Positions 35,185 through 46,049 of a stretch of DNA of 64,000 nucleotides are shown piece after piece. Position numbers and translations under genes: made by a program. The notes below the pieces were generated by a model. The model did not search any database. It was not told the DNA's origin and worked only from the letters and a program-made list of their open reading frames with translations. Numbering within the stretch: the stretch's first letter is position 1; the number at the start of each line of letters is the position of its first letter. This DNA is from Sympetrum striolatum (Eukaryota; Arthropoda; Insecta; Odonata; Libellulidae). The DNA lies in contig OX388349.1 in NCBI GenBank assembly GCA_947579665.1, positions 19,438,459-19,502,458 of the forward strand. Reading direction: 5' to 3'.

Positions 35185-35190
<6 letters not shown>

Positions 35191-37090
35191 AAATCAAAAT
35201 TAAATGTGTGTCTCTATGACAGCATAGTAGGAATATCATGGAGCAAAGGATATTTTATGAAATTATTTGGCATCAGCCTAAATATTCTAAAAACTTAAAG
35301 AAAAAAATAAGAGGAAAAATATGGTGAAGTGGTTGAATGCGGTGAACGAGATCATAGAGAGCAGATAAATGTATATTTTGCTATAATAAAGAGAAAATAC
35401 GGATATCTACGTAGTATTTAGGAAAAATCAAATCAAATGGAGGAATAATATAAATGAACAATGAAACATAACTGAAATTAATAAAGTTCACTTGTAATAG
35501 TTAGCACCGAATCATTCTTAAAGAATACATTCCAATTTTGTTACATCCCGCTAAGAATAGAGCATAAATACGAAATAGTGTACGAATAAAAACAGGCCTA
35601 GTAGTTATGACCTGAACTACTGGAACACATTGTAAATATTATCAGATATCCATAATTTGTTAAATATGATGTCATTAACTAATATTTTACTCAAATAAAT
35701 ATTTTATAATATAACTACATAAGATTATTCAGAAATCAATTTTTTTAATGATAAAAATATTAGAAACTGAAAAAGTCGAAATAGAGCTCATCAAAATGAC
35801 GTATTACTCTAACAGCAATTTTTCAAATGAAATTTTAAAATGGTGATCGTAGGAAGATATCTATAATTTTAGAATTATACTTCAGTGTATGTCTATGTTT
35901 TTCAAGTTAATCGTATTAAAGTTGACTCTGCTGTGATTAATGAGAAATCATTGATCCTATAAAGTTGGTCTTTGTATCTAATAAAATTTAAAAACACGAC
36001 ACCCAGCTTCCTGCACAAGATGAGTAACTGATTTTTTCGGATACTGACCTCTATCGATAGAAAAACGATAACCGTAGGACCGAACATTTTTTAATTAACA
36101 TGGGCTTCTTTTCTGTGGGAATTCTTCAGAGCGAAGAGTTGTTTGGCTCTGAATTGATGCAGGAGAAGTGGGTCGGGGCAATATCACGCCGTGGGATGTG
36201 CATGTGACAGGAAGATTGACGCGATGCAGCGAGAAACATGAAAAGATGTTGATAAGGGAAGAGCGTGATTATGACTGGCTCCATTTAAAAGAGTCATGTC
36301 GACGACTCGTCGATAACACGTTCTATGAAAGCAATATTCCAGCGGCGGCGGGTCCAGGAACTACAAAATACAAGAATGGATACCTTTTCATCCCCTCGTC
36401 TATTGTTGCGATTGTTTACTTCGTCCATCATGCCTTCGTAACTGTGAAATATTTCCAAATTTTGATTGTTTAATTATTGTGGGTTGTAGGTATTAGCCAA
36501 CTGAACAAGCACCTAAATAGTAATAGCTTTTTCAGCTAATATAAACACTTCAATTAAAGGAGACAATAAAGTAATTGTAATCCACGTTTATTCATCGTAT
36601 TTATTTTAATTAAAGCATGGAAATATTAAACCCTTTAAATAACATTTCTTCTTTTAGTGATTAGTGCAACACATATATAGTCATCGAAGTGGTAGTTCTT
36701 ATTTAGAATATATTAGCGGGAGGAAATATCGAATGGCTGCAGTGATACATTTGCGCTTACCGTTTTGTCAGGTTGCAGAAGTTGGGTGCGTTAGGAGAAG
36801 CGTGTAGCTTAACTCGCTCACAGATATAAGACATAATAAGAAGCATTGAATTATAATGTGAATAAAATAGGCAAACGACGTTTTTACTCGAAAACAGACT
36901 GATATTTTGATACAATAATTGTACTTTGTATGTACAAATAGATAATGAACTAAAAGTTCCCAGAAATCGCTTCTTGTCGTTTATAAAAACCTATAATTAC
37001 ATCTTAAAGCTTCTCACGTGTTTCTAGACTTTTCATTATCAGAGATTTTCTGTATTGATGTCAACCTCATTCGATTTAATTTAAGTCTAA
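35185..37090. other. Non-coding stretch
   Basis: AT-rich up to 36100, then a CpG-containing patch at 36110-36380. The frame at 36168-36473 has no recognised domain. An acceptor-like TTTTGTCAG|GTTGC occurs at about 36771 without other support. Confidence 0.3.
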
Positions 37091-37180
37091 ATTCTTTCAG
37101 AAGTAAAGCTTCATTCCGGTGCCTTTTCGAATACCCCTTCTATGTTTGTAGTTCTTTACTTCTTCATTAAAAAGGTAAGT
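37091..37180 (+). other. Possible small exon 37101-37174
   Basis: AATTCTTTCAG ends at 37100, and a consensus donor AAG|GTAAGT lies at 37174/37175. The 74-base interval is open in one of three frames (24 codons, hydrophobic near the end: MFVVLYFFIKK). Acceptor, donor and open frame could coincide by chance in 64 kb of AT-rich DNA. No homology is recognised. Confidence 0.2.
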
Positions 37181-37820
37181 ATAATGTGATTTCATTTTTA
37201 TTATAGATAAGCCTAAGTCACGTCTATAAGAAAACAAACTTAGGGTATTTAAAAATGGATTCCAACAAATATTTTACCTTGGGTATATTTATGGAACCGG
37301 TAAAAGTCCGCGGGATAAAAAGTTCGTCTGATCTTATTCGCCTGTATGAGTTTGAAGAGCGCTCACGCCTCGATCACGAATTCCGCTTTGGATGCATCCC
37401 CTAAATGCCGATGTCAAGTGCACATCGACGGTCTTCGTTTAGCCGAAATAGGGAAGGAAATGGGAATTCGGAATCTCCCGTTAAAGGGGAGACCATCGGG
37501 TGTGTTTTGCCCCCTCTTCTATCAGATGGCGCGCCAATCTTGATCCGAGATACGCTTGTTTATCCGACGGATACTTCTTTCCCTTCATCGCCATGGAAAC
37601 AGACCGTTCGCATCCACATATCCCGTTCGGCGACATTTTGTATGCTCCCTTTGGCCATTGGATTTACATGTTTCTCTCAGCTCAGATTCCTATAGGATGT
37701 GGCTTCTAAGTACTTGATGCTATTTTTGATAAGAAATAATTATCAAGAGAATAATGGTAATAAAACAATGCATTCAACGATGCCTCTTCACTAGAAAAAC
37801 CTACTTGATCGCAACTAATA
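37181..37820. other. Non-coding, CpG-containing patch 37310-37700
   Basis: Three overlapping + strand frames in different phases occupy the GC-richer patch. None has a recognised domain, which points to composition. Confidence 0.35.
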
Positions 37821-37823
37821 GTA

Positions 37824-37900
37824 CAGTCCTGGCCAAAATTAACGCAGCACCGGCCGTAAGGATCGCATGGGAGGTGCTGCGTTAATTTTGGCCAGGAGTG
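37824..37900. mobile_element. 77-bp hairpin element, copy 1 (Tc1/mariner-type ends)
   Basis: Almost entirely palindromic: 28-base arms (CTGGCCAAAATTAACGCAGC within each) around a 21-base centre (...CGTAAGGATCGC...). TA dinucleotides flank it at 37822-37823 and 37901-37902, as expected of Tc1/mariner-superfamily insertion. The left end reads CAGTCC where the right arm predicts CACTCC. No coding capacity. Confidence 0.85.
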
Positions 37901-37944
37901 TACAACATGGGATATGAAGGAAATCTGTGGATTGTTCTTTTATT

Positions 37945-38120
37945 TCTTGTAAGTTATGGTCTGGTAGTTCAGATGTCTAAGGCAACCTTCCAAATAGAGG
38001 AGTATCACGGGTTCGATTTCTGATCCCTTCAAACATTTTCTAGGTTCGTTTTTCCGTGGGATTTTTACTGGTTGCACCCTCTTACATGCAATCTTACCTT
38101 ACCATTTTCCTTGAATATCC
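37945..38120 (+). mobile_element. Diverged tRNA-derived SINE (family S2-like)
   Basis: A tRNA-like head (GGTAGTTCAGATGTCTAAGG, box B GGGTTCGATTT) is followed by a tail that aligns with the S2 tail. TTCGTTTTTCCGTGGGATTT, TGGTTGCACCCTC and CATGCAATCTTACC correspond to the tail at 62240-62315. It is older than the palindromic copies and not inverted. Confidence 0.6.
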
Positions 38121-38327
38121 TTTTGTTTTGGTGTGTAACATGGACCGTAACGGCTGCAGAAGAGAGATGAATAAATGCGAGACAGATGTAGTGCTTAGGA
38201 TGATTGATGGAAATAAATTAGACATTTCTAATTAGTAAAAAAGATCCTACAAAGAGCAAGAAAATTATACGGAAAGCGCTGCAAAAAAAGTATATTAAAG
38301 GTGAAAGGATGGAGGTGATTTCGCATG
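38121..38327. other. Short non-coding stretch
   Basis: No recognised feature between the SINE and the second hairpin element. Confidence 0.3.
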
Positions 38328-38329
38328 TA

Positions 38330-38406
38330 CACTCCTGGCCAAAATTAACGCAGCACCGTCCGTAAGGATCGCTAGGGAGGTGCTGCGTTAATTTTGGCCA
38401 GGAGTG
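38330..38406. mobile_element. 77-bp hairpin element, copy 2 (perfect arms)
   Basis: The 28-base arms, CACTCCTGGCC... and its complement, are perfect. TA flanks lie at 38328-38329 and 38407-38408. Same length and same centre as copies 1 and 3, only 430 bp from copy 1. The very low divergence suggests recent activity or recent amplification. Confidence 0.9.
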
Positions 38407-38440
38407 TACGTCGAGCCAGAAAATTTTAATATGCCAGATA

Positions 38441-38562
38441 TGTTAAAATGTTCTGGCCGGATAGCTCAATTGGATAGAGCAACTGACCGGTAATTGGGAG
38501 ATCTGGGTTCAATTCCCGGTCCTGTAAGGCTTTTTTCATGTCCGTTCTTCCTTGAGAAAAAA
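38441..38562 (+). mobile_element. tRNA-derived SINE (family S2), direct form
   Basis: Begins TGTTAAAATGTTCTGG, as does the inverted arm of the 62-kb copy. It has box A-like ATAGCTCAATTGG, box B GGGTTCAATTCC, then CCTGTAAGGC, a T run and TGTCCGTTCTTCCTTG. The cloverleaf is incomplete, so this is not a functional tRNA. It shows the non-inverted form of the family. Confidence 0.75.
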
Positions 38563-38649
38563 TACTAATTCATACATTTCCTGACCCACCATAGTCTGCT
38601 GAAATGCATAAGTTTTGTGCTTCCATAGTCGAGGTGATATTGCACATCT

Positions 38650-38732
38650 GTGGGCCACCCACCGAGGGTCAAACCCGGAACCGCTTGCGTCAAAGGCGCT
38701 TCCTACTTGGCTATCCGGAAGGCCTTCTGAAG
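38650..38732 (-). mobile_element. tRNA-derived SINE fragment (family S1)
   Basis: On the + strand, CCCACCGAGGGTCAAACCCG, then GAACCGCTT and CAAAGGCG, ending CTATCCGGAAGG. This is a diverged reverse complement of the S1 head at 11048. The tail is not identified. Confidence 0.55.
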
Positions 38733-39429
38733 ATACGGGATGAAGAAATTATTGAAGACGACCTTGGTTAGATTATGAGAGGCTGCTAAGGGTCATTAAT
38801 TGAGTTAGGAATTGAGTTACCAACTGCTAGACCTCATCCAGGAGAGTTCGGGTTTTAATTCGAAGAATCTGAATCTTTATTCCAACGCCACGAAGATTCA
38901 GCTCTTTTATCGTATCAGCTTTCTATCTGACGAATGTTAGTTCTATGAGTCTTTATGTATTTTAAATATGAGTATTTTTTAGGAGTTCCCTTTATCAATA
39001 TACCTTATGCGTGTATTAAATATCGTAATATACGTCTTACTTTGATATCACTATTGGATTTAAAGATACAAGTATGTAAGCTGAAACATGCCTGTGTCTT
39101 AAGTTTGTGACAATTGAAAACTTTATTTTGAACTGATCACTCCCAAACTAACTCCAAAATGAGATCCACGACAAGTGAATACATCAAGACGAAGTTTATA
39201 CTTTTCTCCGTTCTTAAGGAGTCTGTATGCACCGATTTAGTTGATTTCATCTCGTTTTTGAACTGCCGTCCCGTTAATCATGTTTGTCCAGAAAAGTACC
39301 TCATTATTGTTGTCATGGAAAAATAACAATTATACTAATGGAATTGCAGCTTCAGAGACATGTCACTAACGCAATTGCCTAAGCGCTAACTTGAACTATT
39401 AGCGTCCTGTGTATATATTTTCTCATATG
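38733..39429. other. Non-coding stretch
   Basis: No recognised feature. Confidence 0.3.
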
Positions 39430-39431
39430 TA

Positions 39432-39909
39432 CCAGGTATAAAAGTATGTAACTGGAATTTCCCTATAGATGGTGCTCGCTATCAGTTTAAAGACCGTAAG
39501 ACCACATCTGCAGCGCCATCTTCTCCCTCTAACAGCTGACGAAGTTTGTCAACACGCAATAAACTAAGTTTCATACACCGGTATATTTTTCTATAACCTC
39601 AAACATGCCGAGTTTTGTGCCTAAGAACTATGATTTGCGGACATCATTGGTTTTCTGCTATCATTTGAAGAAAACTGCTGCAGAATCGCCTAAAACCTTA
39701 AAACCTAAACCGTGCCTAATCGACCGTGGGACCACCTAAAGAGTTTGAAGACAAGGACTTGCAAGCGTTATTGGATGAAGACGATACTTTACAATAACTT
39801 ACGATACTTTACGATAATGTACGATAATTTAAGATAATTACGATAATTTTCAAATAACAAAAGTGTATTTTTTGCAAAAAATTATCCGGTTTCATACTTC
39901 TGCACCTGG
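39432..39909 (+). mobile_element. Internally deleted mariner element, 478 bp
   Basis: Terminal inverted repeats start CCAGGTATAAAAGTATGTAA on the left and CCAGGTGCAGAAGTATGAAA when the right end is reverse complemented. TA duplications are at 39430-39431 and 39910-39911. Inside are relics of a mariner transposase N-terminus (39605-39691), and after a deletion a KEFEDKDLQALLDEDD segment (39738-39790). A TTACGATAA short repeat fills 39795-39850. The family resembles irritans-type mariners. It is non-autonomous. Confidence 0.85.
39605..39739 (+). pseudogene. Mariner transposase N-terminal relic
   Basis: The ATG at 39605 opens a 44-codon frame. Its first 28 residues match the mariner helix-turn-helix start: MPSFVPKNYDLRTSLVFCYH, then LKKTAAES. 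After that the frame runs into a junction with a later part of the gene, in which the usual KKFEDEELQ-like segment is readable in another phase. The whole DDD catalytic region is absent, so no transposase can be made. Confidence 0.8.
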
Positions 39910-39911
39910 TA

Positions 39912-41589
39912 AACAGGAATTACAATTCAAATAGTCTGCTTTAAAAGTTGCCCGTACTCCAGGGGCCATCGTATTGTCTTTTTGCTCTCATCTGAGATTT
40001 GGTCACCCTATTCATTCCTTACATTTCCGTCGGTAACGACAGATTTGGGTCACTTATTTAATTAAAAGTTCTCTCTCTGGACGCTCGCAATTTTTCCATG
40101 ATCGGTCACCACGGCATTGTTTCGTGCACAAAAACCGTGGAAGAGTTTTACGTATCCCGTGGGTGATGGCCGAGTATTGATTTGACCCAATAATGGAAGC
40201 GAAGGGAAAATATCCCCGATTAAATAAAATATAAGGAAGAGGAGGATCTTCGTTTTTTAATCTTCGTGTCTTGAATTTCTGGGTCGGCGATTCAGTGGGA
40301 ATGCCTCGTCAACTATTCAGAATTAATGGCGCATTCAATTAGTCATTCCTTTATTTTCTCGCTGGTTTTAAGAAAGGTTTTATTTTTCGCTGTTTCGTCG
40401 ATCAGTTCCGTTCACATCTTCGCGATTTCATTGCCGTGTTTTTTTTATCCAAGGATTATTCTATTTTCCAATTTCGACGAATTTTCGACGCCGCGTATCT
40501 CTTCCGCATGTTCTTAGCCACCCGGGGAACTTTTTTTATAACTGTCCGCGCGTTGGCAAACAGATTTTTATTCGGTTCAATTGGATATTCGTCAAACCCC
40601 GCGCGGATATGTCTGCATCCCTTTCACATGTTTTATAGCGCGGAAACCCCTTCCCCGCGGTGGGAAGCTACCTTACGGATAGTTTCAGGGGCGAGCGCAC
40701 CGTTAACCTAATTTTCTCGTACTAGCGTATGTCGTCCAGTAAAAAATAGCACAATATAGATCAGGGCTGTCGAGCCTTATTGGCCGGAGGTCGCTGAGGA
40801 AATTTAACAAGCAGGTGGACCAACTAGCAGATCCATCGTTAGGGAGGTGGGCCGAGAAAATAATTATTCAGCAGCGGTGGGTCAGTAGTAACATTGCAGC
40901 CAAAAGGAATTGAGGGTGTTATACTGTGCTATAATACCCTCAATATTATGCTGAAAATACTATGATACTCGACTATGTGATGCGAAATTAAATTTTTAAT
41001 TGGATAGTAAAGAATAATACTGATATAAATCTCTTTTGATAAATTATAGCTTACTTCCGTCACCTAACATGTGGTGAATTTAATGTTGTATTTACAAGGA
41101 ATATTCCATTGAATTATGCAATTATTCATTATATAATTGCGAATGTGAAAATCAGTTGAAAATTTCAAATTTTTTGAGAATGTCTTGAAAAAGGGTAATG
41201 TTTTGGAGCTTAAATTTCATAAACAATACAGATTCAGGGTTAATTTTGCGGTACTTATTATCTTGTAAAAAATCCATGCTGAACATACTTTTACTAGACC
41301 TGGGTCGTGTTATTCGGATAATAAATTAGTGGTCTATTAAAAGTTTGCTTACCATGGATTTTTTTTCTTAAATTTCATGATAGGTAATACCTCGTTTACC
41401 TAGCATGAAACCCTCACACCAGAAAAAAGAAACAACCAACCTTTCGAATGAGTACGAAACAGATTTTAGAAAAAGTTATTGTAAGAAGGACGTATATTTG
41501 CAGACTATTAGTACCAAAAATTATGCCTACGTTAACTACTTCTTTCTTCACATGACAGGCATTAAGACCTTCCCTTGTTTTTTTTTCAT
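39912..41589. other. Non-coding; CpG-containing patch 40000-40720
   Basis: A GC-richer patch has overlapping frames and no recognised product. At 40758-40790 CAGGGCTGTCGAGCC...TTGGCCGG resembles a hAT-type terminus, but no partner end is seen. Confidence 0.35.
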
Positions 41590-42280
41590 TTCTTTCGTAG
41601 ACTGCCATGAATCTTTGGCCTCTCGCTCTGTGTGTCCATATTTGTTCGATATTCATCTCCAATTCGTTATAGGTATTATCTTCATATTTTTTCTCTTATT
41701 ATATTCATTAAAGCCTTGAATACCTAGTTCCTGTCTTTTGCCCGTATTTCTTCTCCTGACAATTTTCGTGTAACCAGCAACTCGTCTTAAAAACATTGTT
41801 TCCGATGTTTTTAGTCTTCATTCTGCATTTATAATTATCCTATTATTATAATCATATATGCCACAGTGAATTTTCATCGTTTTATAGAACTTAACCATTG
41901 TATATTTTCTCATTTTTTTTTTGAAGGTCTGAGTTGTACCGTTACTGTTGTTAAAATTTGGTGATTTTCTTGATTTCGTGGTGTTGTGATGGAAAGTTAA
42001 CGTGTATGAATTGTTCCGAACGTTGTTTACAATTATTTTCGAACTAAAGTTTCATCGCCTTAGACAGCCATAACTTTGTCGTTTACTGTCTCAAGATTGC
42101 ATCCTCTTGTTGTCTCGAGAAGTTCGTAAGCAGCTTTCTGTAGTGCATTATTGGCGATAAATACTTGGTCGTCCTAGAAGTAGCGTTAAGCACATGTTTT
42201 GAGCTAATGATATCATGTGCGTTGTAATTTATTCATCCATAGCCCTTACAGGTCATTAATTTATGAATTAAAATGTAAGA
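41590..42280 (-). pseudogene. Non-LTR retrotransposon RT relic with F-x-DDQ motif
   Basis: The minus strand carries, in order, a diverged LSPLLF-type block (near 42260, GLRLELCASPLTF), then the catalytic motif read as F-stop-DDQVFIAN (about 42180-42150) followed by ALQKAAYELL and NDKVMAV, and finally the C-terminal MFLRRVAGYTKIVRRRNTGK with QELGIQGFNEY (about 41796-41690). These match insect RTs with FADDQ. A stop replaces the alanine, and frameshifts occur between blocks. The element is dead and no ends were located. Confidence 0.75.
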
Positions 42281-42689
42281 GGTGACGCGCAAAGTTCTAG
42301 TCTGAGTCCTCAATTAATAAATGCTCTTTCATTTATATTGCAAGATGCCAAAACGAATTTTGATTGGTTGTACATGAATATGAACAGTCATATCTGTTTT
42401 ATAATTCTCCTAATTATATTTATGTCTATCTTGTCAATACTCCTTGTATAATCTCCATTTAGAATATTCGTTTCTTTAGAAATCTCACGGCGTTTTTCGA
42501 CTATTTGCTCAGTTGGAAATGAATTATCAGTATTTCCTAATGTTGTGCATTTTTTGTGATATTTAGTTAACTTGTCATTATCTTAGAATAAATGTTTTAA
42601 AATTTAACCCGGAGATGCCTGTATAAACTCCGCTGTTGGAATTATCCTACTTTTTTTATAATTTATTAAAATTTACTTACTTAGTTTGG
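42281..42689. other. AT-rich stretch, possible upstream RT remains
   Basis: This is where upstream RT motifs of the relic at 41590-42280 would lie, but I could not read them. Confidence 0.3.
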
Positions 42690-42691
42690 TA

Positions 42692-42768
42692 CACTACTGG
42701 CCAAAATTAACGCAGCACCGGCCGTAAGGATCGCTAGGGAGGTGCTGCGTTAATTTTGGCCAGGAGTG
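42692..42768. mobile_element. 77-bp hairpin element, copy 3
   Basis: Same 77-base palindrome as at 37824 and 38330. TA flanks are at 42690-42691 and 42769-42770. The left arm starts CACTACTGG where the right predicts CACTCCTGG; the rest pairs perfectly. Confidence 0.9.
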
Positions 42769-42772
42769 TACT

Positions 42773-43890
42773 TTAAAAAAATGTCTGATTGATGTAATTT
42801 TTCTGTTCCCGGGTTTTGACTTTCCGGAATATATTTTCATATTTTCCGGAGGGAATTTTTATTTAGATGAATTTAAATTAAAAATTTGTTGTTTAAAAGA
42901 GAAAGTTGGTGATTCAACAAATCAGGTTAGTTTTTTAAGTAGAAATACATGTAGAGTTGGTTAGTCGCTCGTTAAACTTTATTATTTATTACAGCTTCTT
43001 TTATAATTTTTTTATTAGATCACGAACAGTAAATCGGATCAGAATAAACAAAGTTTACCGATTTCCCGTCGTTACCCGTTCGGCTTTCACTCGAACAAGA
43101 GTTACGGTTTCTATCGATTAAGTTCCGGTTGGATTAGATTAGATCTGTTAGATTCTTTGTTCTTAGATAAATTGACAAATGACCTTTACGCCATTTGGGC
43201 GTTGCCAAGTATTCCTTCGATTGAAAATACCATTTTATTCCGCATCCTCCTGAATCACACGAAGATTCTTCTGCATTGGCCTCCGTTAAAGTTTCAAGCG
43301 CCCCCTTTCTTACGCTCCCCTGGGCAAACTCCCCGCGATTCAGAATGTGTTAAAATAGGAGAGCGCGCCTTCCTCCCGTAAGATGGCGGTGTTTTATTAA
43401 ACATTTAGAGCGACCCCTCATCCGCAGCCGGAAATAATGCATGCAGCGCCGCCGCCGCCGCGGTCTAACAATTGAAGAACGCCATCCGCATTAACCCTCT
43501 TCTTTACGATGCGTTTTCTTCCGAATTATTTAATCCGTTTCGAATTATCAGAGGTGTGGAGTTTTTCACACCTTTGAAAAATGTTACTTTTTATCAGCTT
43601 GGGAATTTTTCTCCTTGATTCTGGTACCCATGGAGTATAGGAAATCAGGGCTTTGTTAGGAAGGATAAAACGTGAGAGTAAATGGTCTATTTGCGATATC
43701 TTACTGATCCAGTTATCCTACTGATATAATTAGAGTAAAAGAAGAAAAAATCACATAATATTAATTTGTTTCTCGAAAGATATAAAGGTGAAATGTAATC
43801 ACTATGTCATATTAATTAATATTTACAGTATGTCGATAAGGTTTCGTGCATTGAAAAATAGTGCTGACTTTGTTATGCAACTACTCACAT
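42773..43890. other. Non-coding, CpG-containing patch 43030-43560
   Basis: Contains a GCCGCCGCCGCCG run at about 43447. Frames in the patch have no recognised domain. Confidence 0.35.
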
Positions 43891-44650
43891 GTCTATGTCT
43901 ATGTAAGAATCCTGCAAGCCGCCTTTCGGCGTGTGGCAGGGGGTGCAAGCACCTTGACTCTATTTTCCTAAACGGTTGCTTTCGCGTATACTTCGCGGAA
44001 AAAATGAATTTTTGAAACGATTCGCTATAGCATCTATTTCCCTAATCTTTCTGGCAGTATCAGAACGGCCCATGTAACAGGGGTGTCGCATTATATCGGT
44101 TACATCATCTGAAAACGTAATTTCTCTTAACTTATTTAATAAATTTATTCTTGGAATTTTTCTTCTATCTTCTAATTATTTCCATCCTGCGTCCTGTAAC
44201 ATCTGAGTGACACTCGCTGTTTTATCTTAGCAATTATTTACAAATCGTATCGCCTTTCGTTGTACTTTTTCTAAATCCCGAATATGACATTTCTCAGCGG
44301 GGTCCCATACACTACATGCATACTCAAGGTGAGGCCTAACTAACGCTAAGTAACATCGCTCGCGAACTTTTCTTCGCTCTTACCGACTATTCTTTTAACG
44401 AAGCCGAGTTTCTTAAGTGCTTTTCCACATATATTTCGGATGTGGGCACTCCGTGATAGATTATTCGTGAGAGTTACTCCAAGATACTTAACCGATTCTA
44501 CTGTCATTAGGTTTACCCCTCGGAGGCTATAAGAATAATCATTTATTATTGATTTTCTTTCGAAGAAGTTAACTACCGAGCACTTTTCTACATTAAGCTC
44601 TAATTGCCAATCATCGCACCAGTTCATAATTCTATCTAAGTCAATCTCAC
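43891..44650 (-). pseudogene. CR1-like non-LTR retrotransposon, RT C-terminus (copy B)
   Basis: On the minus strand the frame 44627-44346 has MNWCDDWQLELNVEKCSVV, then YSLRGVNL and VKYLGVTL, the region after the YxDD core through the KYLG motif. After a frameshift near 44360 the path continues with RPHLEYA(C)SVWDPAEKCHI and EKVQRKAIRF, as in copy A. The 3' end has GTCTATGTCTATG at 43891-43903, a short tandem tail typical of CR1-clade elements. It is 5'-truncated near 44650. It keeps about 115 bases that copy A lost. Confidence 0.9.
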
Positions 44651-45996
44651 ATCAATCACTAAAAATAATCATAGCGATTAATGTTTGAAATAACCAATCG
44701 TATTACTCTAGTTTGATGGGATTGCTACTTAGGCTACTTTTATTATAGCTCACTTTTGTTTGCACAATTTTTCGTTGCCATAAACAAGGATACCATATTT
44801 TTCATGCTAGCCAACAGCCGTTTCTGAGCAACCGCTCGCGTGATGTAAAATCCGTAATAACTCCCGATCCGTCCCCTTTAGAGTACTTTCCAACCCACCC
44901 TTTAAGCTCACTCAAATGTACACGCAATTCGTAATCCGCTGTCGTTTATCAGTGATCAGTACTAAGTCCTTGCGGATCGAGAGTCAGCGTTTTTAAATGT
45001 AAATGTAGTTTCGAGAGCGTCGTTAGAGCATGGTTCGCAAATAATCCTCTGACCCGCAATATTGGTTTCGTGGGCGATGAATAGTCCTCCCGTATTCTGT
45101 AATCCCACACAGATTAAGGTCTCGCCCTCTCTTTTTTTCCACGGCAGATAAATTTTTCCGTGTGCGGGGTTCGCAGATAACGTCTTCCTCGCTTATGTGT
45201 CGAGTTGCGCTAATGGAGCAAAACAGCCATTACATAAGCCCTCGAGATGGCAGAGCTGCTGCCATTCTCTTTGCAATGAATTCGGTTCAGAGGAAAAATT
45301 CGCTCACTTTTCCCACAGCTTTCTTCATGCCTAGGATAATAAAAAAGAGGTACTGAGAGATGCTGAATAATGGATTTCATGCTGGTCAGTCCTTGCTGAA
45401 TGCTGTGAAAAGTATTATGTATTGAATCATGGCTCTTAGGGACTATTTAAGCTTATAGCACTAAGGATTTCTGAGAAAAGTAGCGGCGGATTACAGTACT
45501 TCTTCTCTGGCCTAAGTAAGGCTGACTTCCTCTCGAAATCCTTTAGTATCCTTTGTAGGAAGTAGCAAGTCTTCTAGGCTTCTGTGGATTACATGGATCT
45601 GTATGAATTTCAGAAATACTTAAATATGCCGTTGTCAGTTCTGTCACCGATATAAGGGAGACCCGGGTCAGGTGGTTCCCTTAAGAGTTTACTGGCTATA
45701 TCTTCTACTAGGTATAATTTTCCGATCTTACACTTTGTCAGTGTTAAGGTTACACTTAAATGTATCATTTCCAAAATTATGTAAATTTTTTAAGTAAAAT
45801 TACAGTCGTTATCATAGTTTCGTAAGTTTGCAATATGTCCACTTTACCCCGGTGCATGAGTAAAGTGATCCCCTAATTTCTGGTCAGTTTCATCATTTAA
45901 GACGTAATGGATAAATGATGCATGACTAGATATAATTTCCATAGCACAATAACATTATTTATCACAAAAATAATTGGATTTAATAATATACATATC
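44651..45996. other. Non-coding, GC-richer patch 44800-45330
   Basis: No recognised product in the patch. CACTTTACCCCGG at about 45840 recurs near 46502. Confidence 0.35.
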
Positions 45997-46049
45997 GATG
46001 AGGGAAGAACAAAAAACTTACACACAATAGTTTTTATTCTTCCTTCATC
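45997..46049. repeat. 53-base hairpin
   Basis: GATGAGGGAAGAACAAAAAA and its near-complement TTTTTATTCTTCCTTCATC pair over about 21 positions with three irregularities, around a 10-base loop (TACACACAAT). It could be a tiny foldback or a structured RNA. No second copy is seen. Confidence 0.5.

Noticed and set aside
40758..40900. hAT-type element end (CAGGGCTGTCGAGCC, then TTGGCCGG)
   Set aside because: Only one end is seen, with no inverted partner or 8-bp duplication, so it stays a resemblance.
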